A stretch of DNA of 64,000 nt from Thioclava dalianensis (GCF_000715505.1 NZ_JHEH01000016.1:1-64000); one strand, 5' to 3'. Positions 28,926-39,174 are shown, numbered from the stretch's first letter. A program made the numbers and translations. The notes: a model not told the origin generated them from the letters alone.

Positions 28926-29389
28926 GCACGCCCCTGCCCCTCGAACTGACCTCGGTGCTGTGCAACGCGGCCAATGCGCCAGAAGATGTGCGTACGATTG
29001 AGGATCTGGTGGCGCTCTGGCTTTCGGACAATCGCGAAGAGCCGGAGGGCGAGGATTTCCCGTGGTCGGTAATGTGCGTCTATGAGCTGCGCGCGCATCC
29101 CGACGCGCTTTGGGTGTTCATCCGCAAAGCGCTTGAGGGGTCCGAGACGATCTGGCAGGCGGTGATGCTGGCGGCAGGCCCGCTTGAGGACCTGATCGCT
29201 GATCACGGCGCGGAGTATATCGACAAGATCGAGCGCGAGGCGCGTCATTCCAAGCGCTTCGCCTATGCGCTCACCGGGGTCTGGCCCGCCGACGAGGCCG
29301 ATCCCGATCTCTGGGCACGGATTGAGAAGGCACGGGCGAATGCGATGCCCACCGGGCTCGATATGGGCGGCGCGCTGCCGCCGCGCTAA
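28922..29389 (+). CDS. Conserved protein resembling DUF6869, coupled to prfC
   Basis: The 155-residue protein starts at GTG in a GTGA overlap with the prfC stop codon, so it is translationally coupled. It is acidic and helical, with the stretch HPDALWVFIRKALEGSET, then LIADHGAEYIDKIEREARHS and a C-terminal LTGVWP. This pattern resembles the DUF6869 family, a call I hold with moderate confidence. Its function is unknown. Its place suggests a translation-related role, which is inference only. Confidence 0.6.
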   Translation: MSTPLPLELTSVLCNAANAPEDVRTIEDLVALWLSDNREEPEGEDFPWSVMCVYELRAHPDALWVFIRKALEGSETIWQAVMLAAGPLEDLIADHGAEYIDKIEREARHSKRFAYALTGVWPADEADPDLWARIEKARANAMPTGLDMGGALPPR

Positions 29390-29392
29390 GCC

Positions 29393-29782
29393 TCAGCCCC
29401 CCGCGCCCGCATCATCCTTGGCGCAGGGCGCGAGCCGCACGGGGGCTTCGCGCTCGGCCCCGATCACCCGGCACTGATGGCCCGAGCAAAAGGACCAGCC
29501 CGAGACCGTGGCCCCCGAGGCTGCGAGTTCCAGCGCGGGCACGACCGGGCCGTCTGTGGTCCAGACCCACCAGCCTTTCTCGAAATGACCGCCCGGGCCG
29601 GGCTCCATCCCCGCGCCCGAGCCCTTGACCGCCGCCCCTTCCAGCCGCAGCCGATGATCGTCGGTGACCTGCCAATGCTCACGCCAGCCCTCTTTCTCGA
29701 CCGAATGGGTCCATTCCAGCGTGAACTGCCCCGAAGGCGCGAGCGCGACCATCGCCGCGCCAATCATCAGGCACGCGCTCAT
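29393..29782 (-). CDS. DUF1850 protein linked to TAXI-TRAP transporter
   Basis: The 129-residue protein starts at an ATG that overlaps the stop codon of the TRAP permease (ATGA). It begins with a hydrophobic signal segment (MSACLMIGAAMVALA) and contains LEWTHSVEKEGWREHW, the core of DUF1850, a family almost always encoded with fused TRAP-TAXI permeases. It is likely periplasmic or membrane-anchored. Its exact contribution to transport is not established. Confidence 0.8.
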   Translation of the reverse strand: MSACLMIGAAMVALAPSGQFTLEWTHSVEKEGWREHWQVTDDHRLRLEGAAVKGSGAGMEPGPGGHFEKGWWVWTTDGPVVPALELAASGATVSGWSFCSGHQCRVIGAEREAPVRLAPCAKDDAGAGG

Positions 29783-31863
29783 GCGGGAACCTGAGACCGG
29801 CGCATCCACCACAGCGCCGCGAACAGCGCCACCAGCGCAAAGCCGATCTCATCGGTGAGCGGCAGCGCCGCAACCAGCGTAAAGGCCCCCGCCATCGCCA
29901 AGCCACGCTCCCACAGCGCCATCGGGCGCCCGAGCCAGCCAATCACCGCCACACCCCAAAGCGCAATCGCGATCACCGCTTTGAGGATCACATAGGCCAC
30001 CGCGGGCCAGTAGCCGATCGCGGTGGCAAGCGCACCGCCATCTTGCAGCATCAGCGCCGGTGTATAGACCGCCATGAAGGGCACAACGAAGCCCGCCGCC
30101 GCGACCTTGATCGCCTCGAAACTGATCTTGAGCCCGCTTTCCTTGGCGATGGGCGCGGCGGCAAAACAGGCCAGCGCCACCGGTGGTGTCAGATCCGCCA
30201 GAATGCCGAAATAGAAGACGAACATATGGCTCACGATCAGCGGCACACCGAGCGCCAGCAGCGCAGGCCCCGCGATCGAGGAGGTGATGATGTAGTTCGG
30301 GATCGTCGGAATCCCCATCCCAAGCACGATACAGGTGATCATCGTAAGGACGAGCGAGAGAAACAGCGAGGTCTTACCCACGCCCACGATGAACTGCCCG
30401 AAGGTCGTGGCAGCCCCGGTTAGCGTCATCACACCGATGATCGTGCCGACCAGCGCACAGGCGATGCCCACCGGCAGCGCGGTTTTCGCGCCATCGGCCA
30501 GACTGTCCCGGCACAGCGCCAGCGTCTCGCGCCCGCCTTTGGAGAAGACGTTGATCGCTATCAAAACCGCAACCGCGCCCAGCACCGCCCAGATGCCGAC
30601 TTCAAAGAAAGCGCCCGCGATCAGCGCGATAATGATCCAGAAGATGATGCGAAGCACCTGATTGGGCAGACCCAGCGCAACCGAGCCGCCAAGGATCAGC
30701 AGACCGGTCAGCGACAGGCCCACTGTGCCCGCAAAGAGCGGCGTGTAGCCGGTAAAGAGCAGGTAAACCAGCACGCCCAGCGGCAGCAGCAGATACCACC
30801 CCTCGCGCAGCGCCTTGCGCGGGCTGGTCAGCTCGGACTTCGCCAAGCCGCGCAGATTGCGCTTGCCCGCCTCAAGATGCACCATCCAGAAGGCGCCGAG
30901 GAAATACAGAATGGCCGGGATCAACGCGGCCTTGACGACCTCGACATAGTCGACGCCCAGCGTCTCGGCCATGATGAAGGCCACAGCGCCCATCACCGGC
31001 GGCATGATCTGCCCGCCCATGGAGGCGGTCGCCTCGACCCCGCCCGCAAAGGCCGAGCGGTAGCCGAAGCTTTTCATCAGCGGGATGGTGAACTGACCGG
31101 TGGTAACGACATTCGCCACGCCCGAGCCCGAAATCGTGCCCATCAGCCCCGATGACAGCACCGAGACCTTGGCCGCGCCGCCCATCTTATGGCCGACCAT
31201 ACCCAGCGAGACATCGGTGAACAGCTTGATCATCCCGGCTTTCTCAAGAAACGAACCAAAGAGGATGAACAGGAAAATATAGGTGGCCGACACATAGGTC
31301 GGGATGCCGTAGATCCCTTCCGTGCCGTAGCTCATCTGCTCGATCACCTGCTCGAACGCGTAGCCGCGGTGATTGAACGGTGAGGGCAGATATTGCCCGA
31401 GAAACGCATAGGCGAGGAAAGCGCCGGAGATGATCGGCAATGCGGGGCCCATCAAGAGCCACGCCGCCGAGAAGACGCAGACGATCAGCACCGAGCCTAC
31501 GATCAGATCGAGCGTCGTCGGATCGCCCGCGCGCAGCAAGAGCGGTGTGTATTCAATCCATTGATAGGCTGCGACCGCAACGCCACAGGCCGCGAGCGCA
31601 TAGCACAGGGATTTCGCCGCCGTCCCGTAGCCTTTGGCAATCGACAAGAGCGGAAAGCCCAGCGCCAGAAGGAAGCCCACATGGATCGCGCGGGCGACTT
31701 GGCTTGACGGGGTGATCACATGCGCGGCAAAGGCGATCTGCCAAAGCGAGAAAGCGACTGCCAGCCAGAACAGAGCACGCCCCTCCGGGCTCGCCGGAAA
31801 CCCTTCGGCCAAAGGGTCGTGCTGCGTGTCTTCGGCCGGGTGGCCCTGCGTCGTGTCGCTCAT
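29779..31863 (-). CDS. TRAP transporter permease, fused DctQ-DctM type (4TM/12TM)
   Basis: The 694-residue inner-membrane protein combines the small and large TRAP subunits, as usual in TAXI-type systems, and uses an ion gradient to import organic acids delivered by a periplasmic binding protein. The first 230 residues give about five hydrophobic segments, followed by the DctM-like part with GSGVANVVTTGQFTIPLMKS and MGIPTIPNYIITSSIAGPAL. The start at 31863 (MSDTTQG) follows GGGGGGA; an upstream in-frame ATG has no support. It lies downstream of the TAXI binding protein and is coupled to the DUF1850 gene. Confidence 0.92.
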   Translation of the reverse strand: MSDTTQGHPAEDTQHDPLAEGFPASPEGRALFWLAVAFSLWQIAFAAHVITPSSQVARAIHVGFLLALGFPLLSIAKGYGTAAKSLCYALAACGVAVAAYQWIEYTPLLLRAGDPTTLDLIVGSVLIVCVFSAAWLLMGPALPIISGAFLAYAFLGQYLPSPFNHRGYAFEQVIEQMSYGTEGIYGIPTYVSATYIFLFILFGSFLEKAGMIKLFTDVSLGMVGHKMGGAAKVSVLSSGLMGTISGSGVANVVTTGQFTIPLMKSFGYRSAFAGGVEATASMGGQIMPPVMGAVAFIMAETLGVDYVEVVKAALIPAILYFLGAFWMVHLEAGKRNLRGLAKSELTSPRKALREGWYLLLPLGVLVYLLFTGYTPLFAGTVGLSLTGLLILGGSVALGLPNQVLRIIFWIIIALIAGAFFEVGIWAVLGAVAVLIAINVFSKGGRETLALCRDSLADGAKTALPVGIACALVGTIIGVMTLTGAATTFGQFIVGVGKTSLFLSLVLTMITCIVLGMGIPTIPNYIITSSIAGPALLALGVPLIVSHMFVFYFGILADLTPPVALACFAAAPIAKESGLKISFEAIKVAAAGFVVPFMAVYTPALMLQDGGALATAIGYWPAVAYVILKAVIAIALWGVAVIGWLGRPMALWERGLAMAGAFTLVAALPLTDEIGFALVALFAALWWMRRSQVPA

Positions 31864-31940
31864 GATGTCTGTCCCCCCAAGAGTGTCGAGGGGCGGCCAC
31901 GCCATGCGCGCCGCCCCCATTTTTTCAGCTTTGCGCTGTC

Positions 31941-32891
31941 TTACTTCAGCACGCCTTTTTCTTTATAATAGCGCTCTGCACCCGGATGCAGCGGGATCGG
32001 CAGACCCTTGACCGCATTCTCCAGCGAGATGCCTTCGGCTGCGGAATGGGCCGCCTTGAGCGTGTCGAGATGCTCAAAGATCAACTTGGTCATCGCATAG
32101 GCTTCGTCATCCGAGACACCTTCGCGGGTGACCAGAATATTGGTGATGGCCACGGTCGGCACATCGGCATCCTGTCCCGGATAGGTGCCGGCCGGAATTA
32201 CACCCGCCTGATAGGGCGCGCCCAGCTTCTCGGAGATCTCTGCCGGGATCGACACGAAGGTCACGTCCTGCGTGGTCGAAAGATCCTTGAGCGCCGCACT
32301 CCCCAGCCCCGAGGACTGGAAGGTCGCGTCAAGCTGGCGGTTCTTCATCAGCTCCACCGATTCTGCGAAGGGCAGATACTCGACCTTGCCGAGATCGTCA
32401 TAGCTCATGCCCGCCGCTTCAAAGATCTTGCGCGCATTCAGTTCGGTGCCCGATTTCGCCGCACCGACCGAGACGGACTTGCCTTTGAGATCGGTGATCG
32501 TCGTGGCGTCCGCACCTTTGAGCGCTGCGATCTGAATGTAGTTCGGATAGATCGCGGCGATGGCGCGCAGCTTGCCCAGCTTGGCCTTGAAGCCCGCATC
32601 GACATTGCCTTCCCACGCATCTTTCACCGAATCGCCCAGCGCGAAGGCCAGCTCGCCGCGGCCCTGCTGCAGCAGGTTGAGGTTTTCAACCGATGCTTTG
32701 GTGGATTGGACCTGAACGCGGGTATCGGGCATATCCTGGCCGTAGATTTCCGAGATCGCCACACCCAGCGGATAGTACACCCCCGAGGTGCCGCCGGTCA
32801 GAATGTTGATAAAGGTTTCGGCCTTTGCAACCGGCGCACTCAGCGCAATCGCACCGGCGACAAGCGCGCCGATCTTGATGCTGTGAAACAT
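31941..32891 (-). CDS. TAXI-family TRAP transporter solute-binding protein
   Basis: This periplasmic protein captures the substrate for the fused TRAP permease encoded 77 bases downstream. The ATG at 32891 follows GGGAGGGA and gives a signal peptide (MFHSIKIGALVAGAIALSAP to AKA). The mature start FINILTGGTSGVYYPLGVAI is the hallmark of the TAXI family, and VSVGAAKSGTELNARKIFEA follows in the second lobe. The 316-residue length is typical. Substrate is unknown; family members bind glutamate or related acids. Confidence 0.92.
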   Translation of the reverse strand: MFHSIKIGALVAGAIALSAPVAKAETFINILTGGTSGVYYPLGVAISEIYGQDMPDTRVQVQSTKASVENLNLLQQGRGELAFALGDSVKDAWEGNVDAGFKAKLGKLRAIAAIYPNYIQIAALKGADATTITDLKGKSVSVGAAKSGTELNARKIFEAAGMSYDDLGKVEYLPFAESVELMKNRQLDATFQSSGLGSAALKDLSTTQDVTFVSIPAEISEKLGAPYQAGVIPAGTYPGQDADVPTVAITNILVTREGVSDDEAYAMTKLIFEHLDTLKAAHSAAEGISLENAVKGLPIPLHPGAERYYKEKGVLK

Positions 32892-33118
32892 CGTTTCCCT
32901 CCCATATACCTGCCCCACCTCGCGTGTGAGACCTGCGCCCATGGTGAATATTTTTGCCCTCAGATCAATTCAAATCACGGAGCCGAGACGAAATTTATCA
33001 AGCACTGCCCGTGCATTGATCCCGCCGACGTCCACCCAGGGCCCGCTTTCCTTCGCCTCTGATCACGCTTTCAGCAGTTGCATAAAAAGAAAACGATTTC
33101 AGCGCACTAAGCGGATGA
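32892..33118. other. Gap between the TAXI operon and the DUF2852 operator region
   Basis: No gene is supported. The stretch is divergent promoter space for the minus-strand TAXI gene and the plus-strand DUF2852 gene. It is AT-richer than its surroundings. No clear -35/-10 pair was fixed. Confidence 0.5.
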
Positions 33119-33198
33119 TGTAAAAATCATTCACATCACCTCTTGCAAGCCACCCTTTGGCACCCGATCTTGGGTATGTGAAACGCATTTACATCACC
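33119..33198 (+). promoter_or_regulatory. Two copies of a 17-bp palindromic operator-like repeat
   Basis: TGTAAAAATCATTCACA (33119-33135) and TGTGAAACGCATTTACA (33177-33193) share the inverted pattern TGTRA-N7-TYACA and each is followed by TCACC, giving a conserved direct repeat of 22 bases. The copies are 58 bases apart and the second ends 18 bases before the DUF2852 start. This is the layout of a dimeric regulator bound at two sites. The regulator is not identified. Confidence 0.55.
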
Positions 33199-33215
33199 CA
33201 AACCGGAGGTCTCCA

Positions 33216-33674
33216 ATGTCGGCTTACGCCACCAACACCAACGCTCCCGCCATGCGGGGCAACTGGTTCACCCGCGCCATCGACTGGATGGACGGCAACG
33301 GCCCGGGCGCTTGGATCGCGCTGATGGTCGCAGGCTTTATCTTTGCAGGTCCGCTTGGGCTTGTCTTGCTGGCCTTCATCTTGTTCACGGGCCGCTTCGG
33401 TCGGCGCTGGCGCGGCGGCGAAGACCGGATGAGCCGCGTTCGGCACCGCTGCGGCGGGCGCAGCTTCCACATGTCGCGCAGCACCGGCAACGCCGCGTTC
33501 GACGCCTACCGTACCGACACGATCGAGCGGCTGGAGCGCGAGCAGCAAGAGTTCGAAGACTTCCTGCGCCGTCTGCGCGAAGCCCGCGACAAGGCCGAGT
33601 TCGACCAATATATGGAAGATCGGGCCAAGGCTGCCGCAGAAAGCCATGACGAGGATGCGCGCGCCCAGAACTGA
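33216..33674 (+). CDS. DUF2852 family membrane protein
   Basis: The 152-residue protein has one strong hydrophobic hairpin (WIALMVAGFIFAGPLGLVLL to AFILF) and a charged C-terminal coiled-coil-like region (RLEREQQEFEDFLRRLREA) with many acidic and basic residues, matching DUF2852 of Rhodobacteraceae and rhizobia. GGAGGT lies ahead of the ATG. The function is unknown. The tandem operator-like repeats upstream suggest it is regulated tightly. It stands alone as a single-gene unit. Confidence 0.8.
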   Translation: MSAYATNTNAPAMRGNWFTRAIDWMDGNGPGAWIALMVAGFIFAGPLGLVLLAFILFTGRFGRRWRGGEDRMSRVRHRCGGRSFHMSRSTGNAAFDAYRTDTIERLEREQQEFEDFLRRLREARDKAEFDQYMEDRAKAAAESHDEDARAQN

Positions 33675-33708
33675 GCTCGCTCTCCAGATCTGACAAAAGT
33701 CACGTTGC

Positions 33709-33737
33709 AGCGCCCCGGTTGAACTCGCCGGGGCGCT
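33709..33737 (+). terminator. GC-rich stem-loop after the DUF2852 gene
   Basis: AGCGCCCCGG (33709-33718) pairs perfectly with CCGGGGCGCT (33728-33737) over a 9-base loop. Only a short T-poor tail follows, so termination efficiency is uncertain. Confidence 0.45.
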
Positions 33738-33823
33738 GATTATGTCGTAGTGACGAAACACTTGGCCCCGACGCGTTGCTTTGCTAGCCTTCAAGTAATG
33801 CCCAGCCCGGATTTGCTCGCACC

Positions 33824-34654
33824 ATGCGCCATTCGCTTCCTCTTGCACCGCAGTTCTATGTGACTGCCCCGCAGACCTGCCCCTATCTCGACGGGCGGTC
33901 CGAGCGGAAGTTGTTTACCGCCCTGCAAGGTGAGGGCGCGGAAAAGCTCAACAATTCGCTCTCGCGTCAGGGCTTCCGGCGCTCACAAAACGTGCTCTAC
34001 CGCCCCTCCTGCGCGGAATGCACGGCGTGTCTTTCTGCGCGCATCCGGGTGGCCGATTTCAGCACCACGAAATCGCAGCGCCGTGTACTCAAGCGCAATG
34101 GCGATCTCAAGCGTACCGCGACCAGCCCTTGGGCCACCGAGGAACAATACGCCCTGTTCCGCCGCTATCTCGATCTGCGCCACGCCGATGGTGGTATGGC
34201 CGATATGGATATTTTCGAGTTTGCCGCGATGATCGAGGAGACGCCGGTGAAATCGCGGGTCATCGAATATCGCGAAAGCGCCGATACGCCAGGATCGATG
34301 CGCGCGCTGATCGCGACCTGCCTGACCGATGTGCTCGATGACGGGCTGTCGATGGTCTATTCCTTCTATGAGCCCGACCGGATCAAGGACAGTTTGGGTA
34401 CGTACCTGATCCTCGATCATATCGAGATCGCGCGCCGCGTGGGGCTGCCCTATGTCTATCTTGGCTATTGGGTGCCCGGCTCGCGCAAGATGGGCTATAA
34501 GGCGAATTTCGCAGCGCTCGAGATCTTCAAGGGCGGTCAGTGGATCGATATCGGCAATCCCGCCGATCACGAGGGCGAAACGCATCCCCTCTCGATTGAC
34601 CCGATCGCCGATCAGGTGGCCCGCATCCAGCTGCCCGATACCCGCGGCGAATAA
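33824..34654 (+). CDS. bpt: Aspartate/glutamate leucyltransferase (Bpt-type aminoacyl-tRNA protein transferase)
   Basis: Bpt adds leucine from Leu-tRNA to proteins with N-terminal Asp or Glu, marking them for ClpS-ClpAP degradation. The 276-residue protein shows the ATE family layout: the N-terminal [20 protein letters not shown], the cysteine pair region [14 protein letters not shown], and the GNAT-like C-terminal core with [20 protein letters not shown]. The length is typical. It is monocistronic. Confidence 0.93.
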   Translation: MRHSLPLAPQFYVTAPQTCPYLDGRSERKLFTALQGEGAEKLNNSLSRQGFRRSQNVLYRPSCAECTACLSARIRVADFSTTKSQRRVLKRNGDLKRTATSPWATEEQYALFRRYLDLRHADGGMADMDIFEFAAMIEETPVKSRVIEYRESADTPGSMRALIATCLTDVLDDGLSMVYSFYEPDRIKDSLGTYLILDHIEIARRVGLPYVYLGYWVPGSRKMGYKANFAALEIFKGGQWIDIGNPADHEGETHPLSIDPIADQVARIQLPDTRGE

Positions 34655-34834
34655 GCCCCGCTGCGCAAATATCAGAGCAAAGCGCACGGGCTCAAACGCC
34701 CGGATTTGAGGCGTACGCTCATCTTCTGCGCAGCCCTCTCCCATAGGTTTATTTGCCCTCTTTACGGACCTCAACTTTTCGTGATATTTGGCGTTAAGTC
34801 TTTGCCTTGTCTGGACAGTTTCGTCATCTGGTGA

Positions 34835-36022
<1,188 letters not shown>

Positions 36023-36050
36023 GCGAAGCGTCTCACCAATAGAGAGTTCA

Positions 36051-36080
36051 GCCCCGGCGCCCATCAGCGCCGGGGTTTTT
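36051..36080 (+). terminator. Intrinsic terminator of the TakP-like gene
   Basis: GCCCCGGCGC and GCGCCGGGG form a strong stem around a short loop, followed by TTTTT. It lies 30 bases after the stop codon. Confidence 0.85.
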
Positions 36081-36166
36081 CGTTGGCCTGTGCTGCGACG
36101 ACCTGCGGGCGGGGCCACGCCCCGCCTGCCCCGAACCGTTCGGCGCGGGAGACCTTGCCCGCAGTC

Positions 36167-36334
36167 TTACTTGGTCGTGGCCGCACCCGCCGTTGCACCT
36201 GCAACCGCGCCAATCGGACCCGCTACAACCAGCCCGCCCACGCCACCGGTGGCCGCGCGCTGCGTGACTGTATGTCCGCAGGCAGAGAGTGAGACAGTCA
36301 GACCCGAAACTACTACTAAAGCCAGTACACGCAT
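36167..36334 (-). CDS. Small glycine-rich lipoprotein
   Basis: A 55-residue reading frame begins MRVLALVVVSGLTVSLSACG, an ideal lipoprotein signal with lipobox LSAC and Cys19 as the lipidation site. The mature part is short and Gly/Ala-rich (TGGVGGLVVAGPIGAVAGA), like a glycine-zipper segment found in outer-membrane-associated small lipoproteins. AAAGGAT lies at the right distance upstream. It sits between two terminators, downstream of the DctM gene on the same strand. Confidence 0.75.
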   Translation of the reverse strand: MRVLALVVVSGLTVSLSACGHTVTQRAATGGVGGLVVAGPIGAVAGATAGAATTK

Positions 36335-36410
36335 GGATTTATCCTTTTCTGAGGTCGACGCGTTTCATCGACATAAAGAACAGACGCGCCATCGCCGCTT
36401 TGGTTCCCGC

Positions 36411-36444
36411 CCCAAAAGAAAACGGCGGCCCCGAGGGACCGCCG
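36411..36444 (-). terminator. Intrinsic terminator of the dctQM genes
   Basis: On the minus strand CGGCGGTCCC and GGGCCGCCG pair with one bulged base around TCG, then TTTTCTTTT follows. It lies directly downstream of the DctM stop codon. Confidence 0.8.
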
Positions 36445-36451
36445 CTTGGCA

Positions 36452-38197
36452 TCAGTTGCTTGTCGGAGATGGCAAGGGGGGCAATCCGCCGACCCCGCCA
36501 GATCCGCCGGAGCTGCTCCCGCCCGACGCCCCTCCGGGCGCACCGAGACTTGGCAAGCCGCCCAGCCCGCCGCCCATACCGGGCATCGCAGGCAGCTTGA
36601 TCTCGACAGAAGATGGATCAACCTGCTTGCCCTTGTAATGCATCACCATGGCCGGGAAGGCGATCACGATGGCAATCATCGCGACCTGAATGAACACGAA
36701 GGGAATGGCGCCCCAATAGATCTGCGAGGTCTTGACCGGAGCCATCTTAATCCCCGTCACCTTATCGATATAGGGCACTTTGGCCGCAACCGATCGCAGG
36801 TAGAAGAGCGCAAATCCGAAGGGTGGGTGCATGAAGGAGGTCTGCATATTCACCCCCAAGATCACCCCGAACCAGATCAGATCGATGCCCAAAGCCTGCG
36901 CGGCAGGTGCCAGAAGCGGCACGATGATGAAGGCCAGCTCGAAGAAATCGAGGAAGAAGGCGAGGAAGAACACGAGGAACGACACCACGATCAGGAAGCC
37001 CAACTGGCCGCCCGGAAGCGAGGTCAACAGATGCTCGACCCAGATCTGTCCGTTCACCCCGTAGAAGGTCAGCGAGAACACCCGCGCGCCCAGCAGGATG
37101 AACAGAACGAAGGCCGAGAGCCGCGTCGTCGCAGCCAGCGCGTCGCGCACGACGGGGAAGTTCAGCCGCCCTTTGATCGCGGCCAGCACCAGCGAGCCGA
37201 CAGCCCCCATCGCACCGCCCTCGGTGGGAGTCGCCACGCCCAGAAAGATCGTGCCCAGAACGAGGAAGATCAGCGCCAGCGGCGGGATCAGCACGATCAC
37301 CACCTGCTGGGCCAAGCGGCTCATCAGATTCAGCTTGAGCGCCTTGTCCAGCAGCGCCACCACATAGATCGCGATTACCGCGACTGCGGCGGCCAGGATC
37401 TCGGAATTGTTGACGTTCGACCCATGCGCCTCGAAATACTGCATGCCGAAATAGAAGATCACGCCTGCGCCGACCAAGGCCACGATCAGCGACAGGACAC
37501 CCGAGCCCAGCGTGCGCGCCTCTTTGGGCAGCGCGGGCATCGAGCCGGGCTTGATGATCGACATCACCAGCACATAGCCCAGATAGATGCCGGTCAGCAC
37601 CATGCCGGGGATCAGCGCGCCTTTATACATGTCGCCCACCGACACGCCCAGCTGGTCGGCCAGCACGATCAACACCAGCGAGGGCGGAATGATCTGCGCC
37701 AGCGTGCCCGAGGCCGCAATCACGCCCGTTGCGATCTTGCGGTCATAGCCGTAGCGCAACATGATCGGCAGCGAGATCAGGCCCATTGCGATGACAGAGG
37801 CCGCAACGACCCCCGTGGTCGCCGCCAGCAGCGCGCCCACGATGATCACCGCATAGGCCAGACCGCCGCGCACCGGCCCGAACAGCTGGCCGATCGTATC
37901 GAGAAGATCCTCGGCCATGCCCGATTTCTCAAGCACGATGCCCATGAAGGTAAAGAATGGAATGGCTAGGAGTGTCTCATTCGATAAGACCCCCCAGAAC
38001 CGCTGTGGCAGCGCGTTTAGGAGCGGCCAATCAAGGTTGATCGACCCGCCCGAATAGCCCGACAGCTCGACCCCGATGACGAAGAACAGCAAGCCGTTGG
38101 CTGCGAGTGCAAATGCCGCCGGATAGCCCAGCAGCAGGAAGATAATAAGCGAGACGAACATGATCGGAGCCATGTTCTGTGCAATGAGTTCGAGCAT
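36452..38197 (-). CDS. TRAP transporter large permease subunit (DctM type)
   Basis: The 581-residue inner-membrane protein is the ion-coupled transport subunit of a TRAP system. It has about 12-14 hydrophobic segments and the family stretches GILLEKSGMAEDLL-like (FMGIVLEKSGMAEDLLDTIG), TTGVVAASVIAMGLISLPIM and LGVATPTEGGAMGAVGSLVL. It is longer than usual (about 430) because of an enlarged middle region and a glycine- and proline-rich C-terminal tail of about 45 residues (MPGMGGGLGGLPSLGAPGG), a feature seen in TakM-like members. Its ATG follows the dctQ stop codon directly. Confidence 0.92.
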   Translation of the reverse strand: MLELIAQNMAPIMFVSLIIFLLLGYPAAFALAANGLLFFVIGVELSGYSGGSINLDWPLLNALPQRFWGVLSNETLLAIPFFTFMGIVLEKSGMAEDLLDTIGQLFGPVRGGLAYAVIIVGALLAATTGVVAASVIAMGLISLPIMLRYGYDRKIATGVIAASGTLAQIIPPSLVLIVLADQLGVSVGDMYKGALIPGMVLTGIYLGYVLVMSIIKPGSMPALPKEARTLGSGVLSLIVALVGAGVIFYFGMQYFEAHGSNVNNSEILAAAVAVIAIYVVALLDKALKLNLMSRLAQQVVIVLIPPLALIFLVLGTIFLGVATPTEGGAMGAVGSLVLAAIKGRLNFPVVRDALAATTRLSAFVLFILLGARVFSLTFYGVNGQIWVEHLLTSLPGGQLGFLIVVSFLVFFLAFFLDFFELAFIIVPLLAPAAQALGIDLIWFGVILGVNMQTSFMHPPFGFALFYLRSVAAKVPYIDKVTGIKMAPVKTSQIYWGAIPFVFIQVAMIAIVIAFPAMVMHYKGKQVDPSSVEIKLPAMPGMGGGLGGLPSLGAPGGASGGSSSGGSGGVGGLPPLPSPTSN

Positions 38198-38770
38198 TTA
38201 GAGCGCCTCCTCGTCGACAATCGTCTCGGCCGCGTGATGGCCCGCGCTATCGGCATGGGGATCGTCAATCAAACCGCGCATCACGCCGATTTTCTTGATG
38301 ATCTCGGAGAGGCCCTGTGCAAAGAGCTGCCAGAACCCGATCAGCAAAAGCATTTTGGCAGGCCACAAGATCAGACCACCGGAATTGGTCGACATCTCGC
38401 CCGAACGGAGAGAAATCATCACGAAGGGTGTCAGCTTGAGCAACATCAAGATCACGAAGGGCATCAGGAAGAAGATGTGCCCCAGCAGGTCGATCCAGTG
38501 CTGGACCCGGCGCGAGAAGGCACCATAGACGATATCGATGCGGATATGCTCGTTCTGCTTAAGCGTATAGGCCGCCGCACCAAGGAAGGCCGCACCAAAG
38601 AGATACCATTGCAACTCAAGCATGGAGTTCGACGACTTGTCGAACAGCTTGCGCACGATCGCATTGCCCGCGCTGACGAGAATAGACACAAGGATCAGCC
38701 ACGACACGGCCTTTCCGATCTTCTCATTGATGAAATCAATCCAGCGCGACAGGGCCAGCAAACTGCCCAT
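38198..38770 (-). CDS. TRAP transporter small permease subunit (DctQ type)
   Basis: The 190-residue protein is the four-helix small membrane subunit that pairs with DctM. Hydrophobic segments include VSWLILVSILVSAGNAIVRK, LQWYLFGAAFLGAAAYTL (with the usual tryptophan), ILLGHIFFLMPFVILMLL-type sequence and LILWPAKMLLLIGFWQLFAQ. The segment KQNEHIRIDIVYGAFSRR is typical of DctQ. It is the first gene of the dctQM pair. The partner binding protein is probably the TakP-like protein at 34925. Confidence 0.9.
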   Translation of the reverse strand: MGSLLALSRWIDFINEKIGKAVSWLILVSILVSAGNAIVRKLFDKSSNSMLELQWYLFGAAFLGAAAYTLKQNEHIRIDIVYGAFSRRVQHWIDLLGHIFFLMPFVILMLLKLTPFVMISLRSGEMSTNSGGLILWPAKMLLLIGFWQLFAQGLSEIIKKIGVMRGLIDDPHADSAGHHAAETIVDEEAL

Positions 38771-39039
38771 CTCGTCCCCTCCCCCTTTAAGCTGCCCATC
38801 CCTGCGGGCCTACAGGTTTCCTCGACTGAGCAGATAAAGATGTCAAGGAATTTAGCCGGTTTCTGGTTCGGCAATCTGACCAAAATCACCCGTTAGCGCA
38901 AAAAAATATCGCCCCCACCCGGTTCAAAGAACGCCCCGGCCCGCACTCCGTTTTCATAAAGTTTCCGTGCGGCGGAGAGGTGGCGCAACAAACAGCAATA
39001 AAATGCGACATGCGCGACATTTTATTTAGGATTTGGGCA
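38771..39039. other. Divergent promoter space between dctQ and the ilv leader
   Basis: No gene is supported here. Two close copies of GCGACAT (39005-39011 and 39014-39020) lie just upstream of the ilv promoter and may form a regulator site. The sequence is AT-rich near 39020-39035. Confidence 0.4.
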
Positions 39040-39066
39040 TTGACGCCCCTGATCTGCGGCCATAAT
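39040..39066 (+). promoter_or_regulatory. Sigma-70-like promoter of the ilv operon
   Basis: TTGACG at 39040-39045 and CATAAT at 39061-39066 are separated by 15 bases (16 if ATAATC is used). Transcription would start near 39073, about 25 bases ahead of the leader peptide. Confidence 0.6.
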
Positions 39067-39097
39067 CTCGCGCCAATCGCAATCGAAAGGAAACGCA

Positions 39098-39148
39098 ATG
39101 TCTGCGATTCTTGTACTTGTCGTAGGAGCTTCGCGCATGGGCCGGTAA
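39098..39148 (+). CDS. Branched-chain amino acid leader peptide
   Basis: A 16-codon reading frame MSAILVLVVGASRMGR begins 25 bases after the likely transcription start, with AAAGGAAA as ribosome site. Six of residues 4-9 are Ile, Leu or Val, the end products of the enzyme encoded downstream. It ends 27 bases before an intrinsic terminator. This is the classic layout of ribosome-mediated attenuation: starvation for Ile, Leu or Val would stall translation and prevent terminator formation. Confidence 0.75.
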   Translation: MSAILVLVVGASRMGR

Positions 39149-39174
39149 CGGTACGACCATGAAGGTTTCCATGC

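Noticed and set aside
36446-37969. A 507-codon plus-strand frame opposite dctM
   Set aside because: Charged low-complexity translation (His, Gln, Asp rich) that mirrors the hydrophobic codons of the membrane protein on the other strand.
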